NCBI GenBank assembly: GCA_900095095.1 | Contig: FMBT01000159.1 | Location: forward strand, 1 to 28,164 | Direction: 5' to 3' | Origin: Fragilariopsis cylindrus CCMP1102 | Taxonomy: Eukaryota > Bacillariophyta > Bacillariophyceae > Bacillariales > Bacillariaceae | DNA length: 28,164 nt | Part shown: one piece after another, positions 1 to 7,449 of the stretch | Layout of the letters: each line of letters starts with the position of its first letter | Numbering within the stretch: the first letter of the stretch is position 1 | The notes under the pieces: model-generated | What the model was told of the DNA's origin: nothing | Seen by the model: only the letters and a program-made list of their open reading frames with translations | The model's database searches: none | Translations under genes and position numbers: made by a program

Positions 1-1010
1 CCGAAGGGATTGTTAAAGCCAAATCTGATCGTGCTTTTGATCTATTGTTGTCTCTGCGGCGAGAGAAGACAAAGTACGATCAAGAAAGAACAAAAATGAA
101 ATCTGTTGTGTCGAAAGATAAATTAAGAGTAAATGGCTCGGAGGATGCTAATAATAGCAGCAACAAGGGTATTGTCCCTGGCAAGAACAAACAAAGCCTT
201 ATAGATTCGCTACTCCATGATGCTGGTTTTGCCAATAATACGAACGCCACGATGATCGTCGAAAACGACGGGAAAAGTACTATTGAAGATCGTGTACGTG
301 CTAGGGCAAAGGAACGTGAACAAAATATGGAACAAGCTCGAGCCGCTCGTAAGGATCCACGAGAAGAACGTGTTGCTATAGCAGACGCACTCTATTCGTA
401 TGCTTCCCATGTTCTTCGTCGGACGCGATGTCGAACAACAAAACAACAAGCTTCGTCGACATCATCATCGAAGACATCGAATTTGGGGACAACAGGGGTT
501 AGGGGATTGTCTTCGACGTCTCGTTTTTTGGGTCGTACCACCACCGCCAACGCGAAAACCGTTAATAGAAGTAGTGACTATATAAAGCATGGTTCTTCTT
601 CTCCTTCAAAATGTATCCTGACGTTTAAGGAAGTAGTAACAAATGCGTTACCGAACCGATCGAGAAAGGAGATTGCTCGACTAATGTTGGATATTGTACA
701 AGTTCTATCGACGTCTTCACAGAAAGAAGACCATCGTAGTCCTGACTTAAGTTATAGTTTTATCAAGTGGAGAGAACCTGAAAGCGGTGGCGGAACAAAC
801 GGACTTCCAATTTCTAAAAAAGCTACAGTTTGGATCGATACTGGCAATTTTAAGCATGTCCGAGCAGTTTTGAATAAAGAAAAGATAGCGGACGAAAATC
901 AGATACAACAATCACAGAATGGTAAGAAACGTCCCGTCCCCGCGGCTGATAATAATGATGGTACGACGGATCATCGGGTGCATTCTAAATCTAAAAAGAA
1001 ATCTCGTTAA
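1..1010 (+). CDS. CDT1: CDT1-like DNA replication licensing factor, C-terminal part (5' partial)
   Basis: The frame is open from the left edge (first codon at base 3) to a stop at 1008-1010, so the start lies outside the window; about 335 codons are visible. Seen: a basic, low-complexity N-terminal part, then a charged helix with ERVRARAKE-like character (IEDRVRARAKEREQ), a helix DALYSYASHVLRR, then TFKEVVTNALPNRSRKEIARLM and a strand ending ATVWIDTGNFKHVRAVL. This order matches the C-terminal winged-helix domain of CDT1 (a LLERIRAKE-type helix, a helix preceding the domain, a helix near the MSPGEM region, and a final 'Y/W-ΦKΦD' strand). In CDT1 this domain binds MCM2-7 for origin licensing in the nucleus. 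A Ser/Asn-rich insertion splits the domain. The tail is Lys/Arg-rich and could be a nuclear localisation signal. The assignment is by eye from pattern and order, so moderate confidence. Confidence 0.55.
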   Translation, partial: EGIVKAKSDRAFDLLLSLRREKTKYDQERTKMKSVVSKDKLRVNGSEDANNSSNKGIVPGKNKQSLIDSLLHDAGFANNTNATMIVENDGKSTIEDRVRARAKEREQNMEQARAARKDPREERVAIADALYSYASHVLRRTRCRTTKQQASSTSSSKTSNLGTTGVRGLSSTSRFLGRTTTANAKTVNRSSDYIKHGSSSPSKCILTFKEVVTNALPNRSRKEIARLMLDIVQVLSTSSQKEDHRSPDLSYSFIKWREPESGGGTNGLPISKKATVWIDTGNFKHVRAVLNKEKIADENQIQQSQNGKKRPVPAADNNDGTTDHRVHSKSKKKSR

Positions 1011-1263
1011 TTTATGGATATATTCTAATAAGATATGGGAATACCGAGAAGGGGGGGGGAGAGAGAAGCATGAATACCTTTTATTTGGTTACATTGTGTA
1101 CGTTGGTGTGGACAAAAATGATGCTGCACTAATAGCTAGCTAGTTATAAACAATAAATCCATTAGGTTGCGACTGAGAATTTATCTCGTCATGTCTTCTG
1201 GTTTGATTGTTGTGATCACTTTCTTTAATTTCGCTGATTCACTAAAACGAAAGTCAATATAAC

Positions 1264-1438
1264 GAAGAGATAGGAAGTGACTAAAAGCTGTTCGTGAAAA
1301 GGATTGCTATGCAATAAAAGATCCTACCAAGCTGGAACTGTGAAAACGTTGGCGAAAGAAGAGGTATGCAGTGAGTAATAAAGAGTCTTGCCAAATTGGA
1401 ACTGTGAAAATGTTGGCGAAAGAAGAGGTAGGAGGTGA
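1264..1438. repeat. Diverged tandem repeat, 48-nt core at 64-nt spacing
   Basis: Copies at 1327-1374 and 1391-1438 share a core reading CCAA(g/a)(c/t)TGGAACTGTGAAAA followed by cGTTGGCGAAAGAAGAGGTA, with few mismatches. The segment at 1264-1289 (GAAGAGATAGGAAGTGACTAAAA) matches the 3' end of the unit and its downstream junction, so a third, truncated copy is likely. Confidence 0.8.
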
Positions 1439-1496
1439 CTAAAATGTTAGTAAAGTCGATTGTGGGAAGGGTTGCTGATTTTTTAGAAGAGGTCTT

Positions 1497-1683
1497 GCCA
1501 AATACGATACACAATGGATTGCGGTATTTTCTACTTTCGTGAAGCAAATCCGCGCTGGCTATGTAAACGGGACTGGGCTTTCTACACGCCAAATTCGATA
1601 CACGATGGATTGCGGTATTTTACTTTCGTGAATTGATGAAGCAAATCCGCGCTGGCTATGTAAACGGGACTGGGCTTTCTACA
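1497..1683. repeat. Tandem duplication of about 93 nt upstream of a secreted-protein gene
   Basis: Copy 1 (1497-1587) and copy 2 (1588-1683) are almost identical: both start GCCAAAT(a/t)CGATACAC, run through ATGGATTGCGGTATTTT, and end GGGACTGGGCTTTCTACA. Copy 2 carries an extra 8 nt next to a short TGAA direct repeat and lacks 2-3 nt in the T run, as expected from replication slippage. High identity means the duplication is recent. Confidence 0.9.
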
Positions 1684-1827
1684 ATTTTTGTCTTCTCTCG
1701 TCCCGTCGCGTAAAAGATAGGGCTCTACAATACTGCATTTTTAAGGTCAAGGAATTTTTAGAAAAAAGTAGAAATCTTTGTCATCTCACAAAATCAAAAA
1801 CCACACAACGAAAAAATATTATTAGTC

Positions 1828-2085
1828 ATGAATTTCAATCTTAAACATCTTGTTCTCTCCATCATAGCCGTCATTTTCATCATGGGAAGTGCAGCGGTAG
1901 CTGATGTAGCTCAACTTCGTGGTGTAGGCCAAGATGCTCATAACTCACGAGTACTCGATGAGAGTAAAGGTGCATTAACTGTAGATGCCAATGGTGCCAT
2001 TCCTTCAGGTCATCCTACATGTCCCCCTCATAATTTGGGGAGCACTTGTGGGCCTATTTTTAGGAGCACTTGCGAGCCTAACTAA
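1828..2085 (+). CDS. Small secreted Cys-containing protein, unknown function
   Basis: An 85-residue frame. Residues 1-25 form a textbook signal peptide (basic NLKH, hydrophobic core LVLSIIAVIFIMG, small residues SAAVA before a likely cut), so the product probably enters the secretory pathway. The mature part is about 60 residues. All its cysteines are in the last 25 residues, where a short motif is repeated imperfectly (GSTCGP then RSTCEP). No family is recognised. The ATG lies in an A-rich context and is the first in the frame; the stop is TAA. It stands alone, downstream of two tandem-repeat blocks. It could be a cell-wall, adhesive or signalling peptide, but nothing in the sequence decides this. 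Confidence 0.6.
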   Translation: MNFNLKHLVLSIIAVIFIMGSAAVADVAQLRGVGQDAHNSRVLDESKGALTVDANGAIPSGHPTCPPHNLGSTCGPIFRSTCEPN

Positions 2086-2704
2086 GGCTGTGAGGAGCGA
2101 AGAGGCAGCTACTTTAATTAAACAATAATTTCTCTAGATTGAAACTCCAACGTGAAGAGTAAATAAGTATGACTAATAAACATTTTGAATCTTCAATAAT
2201 GATGTATCCTTTCTTTAATCATAGTGTTGTTTTATTTAAGGACTATTAGTAAATTACCATATATATATTGAAGCACTTAATTAATGTACTTGTCTTTGTG
2301 CTGTCTAGTAGTAGCCTACTAGTTTCTCAAGATGTTCACGAATAAGAAAAGATGATATGAAGATGATACTAGGAAAACAATAGTACAGTAGAGTGGTAGG
2401 ATGTATTTCAGATATTTTAGTAGATACAGTAGATGTTAAAAAATCTAAATATAGTTATACATACGTAGCAAAAGTACGCCTTCTACCTACTGACAAATAG
2501 TTTCTAAAGATGTATGTATATGATAGTTTTAAACGCTAGATCTAATATGCAATATAAATATAACATTTGTGGATACTGATAGGAGTGTCCTAAAACTAAG
2601 GTTAACGTATGGGTAATATATAATGTAATATGTAATATGTAATATATAATTATTTTCCACCCATAGATTCCCCCCCCCCCCCCCATTTTAACTAGACACA
2701 AAAC
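2086..2704. other. AT-rich gene-free spacer with C15 tract
   Basis: No coding region is evident in 619 bases. The region is AT-rich, with a degenerate TATATAATGTAATATG repeat near 2617-2650 and an uninterrupted run of fifteen C at 2670-2684. That run lies 20 bases before the first ATG of the RGP1-like gene, so it would be in its 5' untranslated or core promoter region. Confidence 0.6.
2670..2684. repeat. C15 homopolymer
   Basis: Fifteen consecutive C bases just upstream of the ATG at 2705. Runs like this vary in length between alleles and between sequencing methods, so the exact count should not be trusted. Confidence 0.9.
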
Positions 2705-4605
2705 ATGAAAACTGAAAACCGACAAGGAAATTATTGCTTGTTGCGATTGGTTATTCGAAGTCAAAAGCAAACCTCTTCAAACGCTTCAAAATATAGACAC
2801 AATCCGATGATGAATGGTAACCAAAGGAAAAAGGATCCACAGTCATCGTTGTTGCCTGATGTTCAAGTCTTTTTGTCTCGACCATCCTATCCTTTAGGAG
2901 GATCCGTTGTCGGCACTATATTGATATCACAACCGCGACATGACGACAACAACAACACTACGAAGACGTCTTATCCTAGTCTACGTTCGGTATTAGAATC
3001 TGTAACGGTATATGTAGCAGGACATTGTAAGATAGATTCACGATGGCATTCCCTAGCGAATTATACGAAAATTTATGGAAAGATGCATCCGTATTTACAA
3101 CTTTTACAGGAACGTTTTGATACAGACTTAATATCACAAAGTGAAGATACTGTTTGTTTTTGGGCGACGAATGGAATGGAGGTTCTAGACTTAACCGAAC
3201 GAATTGAAGGTGGACGATGGAATAATGATGACCTTCAACGTGGTTTGCATGAAGACGATGACTGTGATGACGACAACAACAATGCAAATTGTAGCAACAA
3301 GGAGAAGGAGGACGACGACAACGACGAGAACGACAACGACGGTAACTTCAAAGATGATATTTTAGCATTTACCTTTCGAGCTGAAATTCCACCAAATTTA
3401 TCGCATTCTGTCCACGCTACAACATGTCGATATTTTTATACAGCAAATGTCTTAGTTAAAACTGCAACACAACAACAAATCTTAAAACGTACGTTTCAAG
3501 TGTATACAAAAAATAATAACTCTTATTATAATAATACTACCAATAATAATAATAATAATAATAATAATAATCAGCAACATCAGCAAGAAGATGATTACTA
3601 TCCGAATACGATCAGTAGTGCACGTGTAAAGTTTGGTAATTGCTTGGGTATGGCACACTCTAATGGTTTACCATGTCATATATCTGCAACAGAAATACAT
3701 CGTCCAAAGGATCAAATGATGGTCGTACAGAATCATTGTCTTCGACGACAACAACGAAGCAATGACGTGCAAACGTTACGAGTATCCAATGCCGCCGGTC
3801 GACCTGTCTGTGTTTTAACAGTGATCGGTTCACAAAGTCTTTCGCCTGGATCTCGGATACATCTTCAATGGGATTTCCCTAGTACAGAAAATTATTATCA
3901 TCATCAACAACAACACCAAACTGAAGAAAACGATAGCAAAAGAAAGAACAACTATTGGATTCCCTGTCATCAAGTATGTGCATGTTTACAAGGTGAAGAA
4001 TATGCTGTATATGAAGATGGCAGTAAAAAACGGACTCAGTCATTTTATTTGATACATGTCATGAATATGTCGATCCAGGTATAACAGATCGTGTCTCTAC
4101 GACGTTATGGTTAAGTAGTAGTGGTGACAATAATAACAATAATAGTACCCCACCATGTGATTTAAAAACAGACGTTATGGAAGTTTCGACGTGGTGTCAA
4201 GTGGACATTACAGTCCGTGAAATAAAATGAAAGTAGTGATGTCAATAACAAGGGTGGTGGTGGTGATGTAGAAGGAGGATACAATAATTTAAGTCTCAGA
4301 ATACCCTGTCGTATACGGCACACTAATAGTAATTTAGATGATCCAAGAAGAACAAGAGATGATGCAAGACAATTATGTACAGCCATTGAATGAATTATTA
4401 AAAATAACAACAACGTGGAAGGAGGAGGAGAAAATCAAGAAAAAATGCTAATAATGATACTCAAACAACATTATTTCCAACCAATGATATACTATCCGAT
4501 TTGAAAACAGTATCATTGGACATGGAAGAACGAGTTCGTAAAATAAAGGAATTGCCAACAATACAATCGATCAAGGAATCAGCAGCACCGTCAAATAATA
4601 AGTGA
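2705..4605 (+). CDS. RGP1: RGP1-like protein (Rab6-GEF complex subunit, arrestin-like fold), frame broken near the 3' end
   Basis: Yeast Rgp1 with Ric1 activates Ypt6/Rab6 at the Golgi; the family has an arrestin-like beta-sandwich fold. Seen: a first strand pair VQVFLSRPSYPLGGSVVGTI, then SVTVYVAGHCKIDSRW, then FTFRAEIPPNLSHSVHATTC followed by RYFYTANVLV (the family's 'P.S..G..v.Y.Y' region), and later CHQVCACLQGEE. Asp/Asn-rich insertions interrupt the fold, including (AAT)10 at 3542-3571. The first frame stops at 4084, but the family's last strands continue in other frames: ..HEYVDPGITDRVSTTLWL after the A6 run at 4025-4030, then NLSLRIPCRI after A4 at 4224-4227, then two further switches (about 4335-4355 and A6 at 4440-4445), ending at TGA 4603-4605. 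The total is about 632 residues. An in-frame Met near 2805 could be the true start. The last about 80 residues are low complexity and least certain. Confidence 0.68.
3542..3571 (+). repeat. (AAT)10 microsatellite inside the RGP1-like coding region
   Basis: Ten AAT units encode an Asn run in an insertion between predicted beta-strands. It is flanked by more Asn and Gln codons. The length is likely polymorphic without changing the frame. Confidence 0.9.
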
Positions 4606-4705
4606 AGTAAATAGCGACATGTTATCATTACAATGATATCATATATCATAATTATTTCCTGCTATAATAGAACGATACTATATAGTTTTGTCATTTATTT
4701 TTATT

Positions 4706-5395
4706 TTAATGTACATATTTTTCTAGACCTTTCACAACAAATTTATATGGTACTCCAGCATTCTTTACAGTTCGTATACAGAACATAGGACTACTGAATC
4801 CATCATGCTGTTCCAATGGATATCCTTCACCAATACGGATTCGTTTGGACGGACTAGTCGTCTCAACAGTCTCTCCATCAGTACTACTACCAGCACTAAC
4901 ACTACCCTTCAGTGTAACGTAGGCAACATCCCCATCAGGTGCCATAAATTCAACTAATTCAACTTCGTTAGATTTTAATTTTGTATTAAATCTTTATATG
5001 ATATACTTGGTTCATTTAATGTACTGGCATCTAAACCATCATATTCGCCACCACGATAATTAAAAGCAAGTCCATTAAATGCATTCACCACAACACCATC
5101 TCGCATTTCAGTTTGTTGTTCTGCAAAGCTATTCTGGCATACTGATCAAACATGTAGCTGATGCTGCTACTGAACCACCAACCACACCCATCGATTTGAA
5201 GAATGAACGACGATTGCTTGTAATAGTAGTAGTACTACTACTACTACTTGTCGCACTGGATCTTGTCGACAAACCATGAACGACAAAAAGATTGGTCGAG
5301 CAGCAGCATACCGCAATTGCTACTAGTGCTAGTAGCAAGACGGTGACATGGCTATGGGATGCTGAAGATGATGGTGGAACATTGTCAAAAGTCAC
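4706..5395 (-). CDS. Predicted plastid-targeted, thylakoid-lumen small protein of unknown function
   Basis: About 229 residues after crossing two one-base breaks (near 5131-5140, and at the T4 run 4979-4982). Residues 17-40 are a signal peptide (VTVLLLALVAIAVCCC), followed by GLSTRSSATSSSSS, a Ser/Thr-rich transit-like stretch. Then comes NRRSFFKSMGVVGGSVAASA, a twin-arginine plus hydrophobic segment typical of Tat-type lumen signals. The leader thus looks tripartite. The mature part includes SFAEQQTEMRDGVVVNAFNG, then YKDLIQ followed by KLKSNEVELVEFMAPDGD and, near the end, IRIGEGYPLEQHDGFSSP; it ends GLEKYVH. The YKDLI..L....V..V pattern recalls the small extracytoplasmic domain of FtsH proteases, but no protease part is present, so this is only a hint. 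Its 3' end faces the RGP1-like gene 100 bases away, and its 5' end faces ENY2 across 214 bases. Confidence 0.6.
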
Positions 5396-5609
5396 AAATC
5401 TGGGAATTATTATACGGTTGATAATAGATGGTGTTGTAATGAGAAATGAAAAAGAAAATGGAAGATGCCATCTTGTGTTCTTGAACGTAATCTTTCACGA
5501 GTCCCGCGGGTCTCAATTTAAGAGTTCTTGTTTTTCTTTTCTTGTAAGGGATTTTTTGTAAGCCTAGGAAAACTTCATTAAAGGAGACCGGTAATGGATA
5601 TCTATCAAG
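5396..5609. promoter_or_regulatory. Short divergent intergenic region (likely bidirectional promoter)
   Basis: Only 214 bases separate the start codons of the lumen protein (-, 5395) and ENY2 (+, 5610), so both promoters must lie here or overlap. The region contains CCCGCGGG (5514-5521 area), an AT-rich 5' part and no clear TATA box. The role is inferred from gene geometry only. Confidence 0.45.
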
Positions 5610-5907
5610 ATGACGGAAGGAAAAAAACAGAAAAAAGGAGTGCAGCTCACTCATAGCGAGACTAAGGAACGCAACTTATTGTTGAAGAAACTCGAAAAAA
5701 ATGGAGGTTTTGATAGGTGCGTTATGGTACAGTATTCGTCGCGTCGTTGTTTTTCTTGTAGAGTTTAGCTAAAGTCGTCCCGTCCCGTCCGGGATGTTGT
5801 TAGACTATTTGATTTTTCTTTTGAATAAGAAATGACAATTCGTACATAAACAAACAACGATCTCATCATAAGATTTTTATTCCTCTATCTCTTGCTCCCT
5901 AATAATG

Positions 5908-5940
<33 letters not shown>

Positions 5941-6225
5941 TTACTAAGATTGAAAAAATCCGCTTATGCACGACTTATGTTAAATGGATGGAGGGATGAA
6001 ATCAAACAACATACTCGTGAGGCTCTTAATAGAAGTAATGGTGGAACTGATAGTATCGATGAAATTACTCTTGATGAATTATCCGCAACAATCGTGGACA
6101 ATAGTGTTGGTTCCGTTCCAGTCTTATCGATTAAAGATGAATTTTCTTTTAAAATACGACAATCTTGCGGTTATAATGATACTGATCAACAACGACAACA
6201 ACAACAACAACACCAACAACGGTAA
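5610..6225 (+). CDS. ENY2: ENY2/SUS1 homologue (SAGA deubiquitinase module and TREX-2 subunit)
   Basis: Two exons, 5610-5716 and 5949-6225, give 127 residues. Exon 1 starts at ATG 5610 and ends ..LEKNGGFD plus two bases (AG). Exon 2 supplies the third base, making Arg, and continues LKKSAYARLMLNGWRDEI, then KQHTREALN. This aligns with the ENY2/Sus1 core ([20 protein letters not shown], then QLKAHCKE). Then DEITLDELSATIVD corresponds to the family's 'VTVDDLVAEI' helix and VPVLSIKDEFSFKIRQ to 'VPDSVKKELLQRIR'. The protein is a five-helix hook that binds histone H2B deubiquitination partners and the mRNA-export scaffold in the nucleus. The C-terminus is extended by a Gln-rich tail (QQRQQQQQHQQR). 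The exact phase match and family alignment across the intron make the model strong. Confidence 0.85.
5717..5948 (+). other. Intron in ENY2 (232 nt) with a TAA-type microsatellite at its 3' end
   Basis: The donor is GTGCGT at 5717 and the acceptor is CTAAG ending at 5948; splicing joins AG and A into an Arg codon inside the conserved helix. The pyrimidine-rich tract (TTCCTCTATCTCTTGCTCCC, 5880-5900) and a branch-like CTAAT are separated from the acceptor by an (ATA/AAT)n run at 5901-5940. The unspliced transcript would meet a stop codon within a few dozen codons. Confidence 0.75.
5901..5940 (+). repeat. (AAT)n microsatellite between branch region and acceptor
   Basis: About thirteen AAT-type units with one interruption (AATAATGATAAT...), ending eight bases before the ENY2 exon 2 boundary. 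Confidence 0.9.
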
Positions 6226-7449
6226 TGTAGTACTAGATACACAGGAAGATCGACGAAGGAGCGACCAAGTGCCATATTATCTTTCACTATGGGATTTCTT
6301 AACCTACCTTCATACATAAACCTATTTCTTCACAGATATCAATCATCAGAATTCACATATCAAAAAGTATATACGATACGCTTACATTGTACACACGTTC
6401 GATTACATAAATCGTTGTTCGAATTCAATCAGTCAGCATTCCTCATTGATATGATTATGCGAACGATGCATCTATACGGTAGCCGGTGTTATCACATTGA
6501 AAGAATTAAAAGCGAAGACCTTAAAGTATACCAATAAGAGAACATGTAACACACAGCTAACGATAGAATTCAAACAAACAAACAAAAATGTACAGGTTTC
6601 TTCTGTCAAAAGATCAAAAATTAAATTTAAAAAACTACATTACATTATGTGCTTGATGAATGTCTGTTATTCATCTTACTAACTACTTTGAGAAATCTTG
6701 TCCGGTCAAGTGCTCGACTATACAGTAACTTGTCTACTTTTTAATTATGATATAATTATTTTTATCTTTGAAGTTTATTTTTATTTGCTATGGTAATCCA
6801 TGGACGCGAAGGCGGTATATAGAAAAAGGAATTAGCCACCAAACTAGATTTATCACAAACATAGATAGATTATTTTTGTGGTTAGTTACTTGACTTTATT
6901 TGTGCCGCGGCACATATTTACAGCACATTTACAGAACATAGTTAGTTTCTTTTTATTCAATGACATCATAGGTCTGACTTAAACTTGAACTGTATATATG
7001 AATTGGATGTAAGATCCATATGAATCTTTTCTCGGTACATACCTCGTGCGCGTCTCGCGCAATATTAAAAAAATTGCGTGCTAATTAAAAAAAGATACCA
7101 CTTGAGCACCCTTCCATCACATGCATTCCACATAATCAACACATCATCGTCATCATCTCTCTTGATTGCTAACTCATTCATATTTAAATGTTGTGTTTAA
7201 TTAGCAAGAAGGTACAAGTAGTTGTCCAATCTGACTAGTTAGCTGTACATCGGCACAAACTCAAGAATAGAAATTCTGCCGCTGTTAATCATCGGCATTC
7301 CCAAACCACAAATTAACATACTTGTTCAGCAAAGGTGAAGAGAGAGAAGCTTTCAACAAATTCGTAGCTTCGAAAAAATCGTCGTGGAAGTTGTCGTATT
7401 CACCACACTAATTAGATACTTCTTCCCATTTAATCATCAATAATCAATC
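6226..7449. other. Gene-free spacer (1.2 kb) between ENY2 and the ABC transporter
   Basis: No frame here has recognisable protein character. The first part is the ENY2 3' flank. Further on are a perfect 14-base palindrome at 6901-6914 and a short GC hairpin at 7048-7060 (GCGCG, loop TCT, CGCGC) in otherwise AT-rich DNA. The final 300 bases are the presumed promoter and leader of the ABC transporter, with no clear TATA box recognised. Confidence 0.55.
6901..6914. promoter_or_regulatory. Perfect 14-bp palindrome TGTGCCGCGGCACA
   Basis: The sequence equals its own reverse complement and is GC-rich in an AT-rich spacer, about 540 bases upstream of the ABC transporter ATG. A dimeric regulator site is possible; nothing shows it is used. 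Confidence 0.35.

Larger units (their letters stand above)
1011..1827. other. Gene-free spacer with tandem repeats
   Basis: No convincing coding region lies in these 817 bases. They hold the 3' flank of the CDT1-like gene, a run of nine or more G near 1051, and two families of local duplications described separately (1264-1438 and 1497-1683). The last about 140 bases form the upstream region of the small secreted-protein gene. Confidence 0.7.

Noticed and set aside
6289..6537. 82-codon frame after ENY2
   Set aside because: No signal, domain or codon character, and it overlaps other equally long frames in an AT-rich 3' flank.
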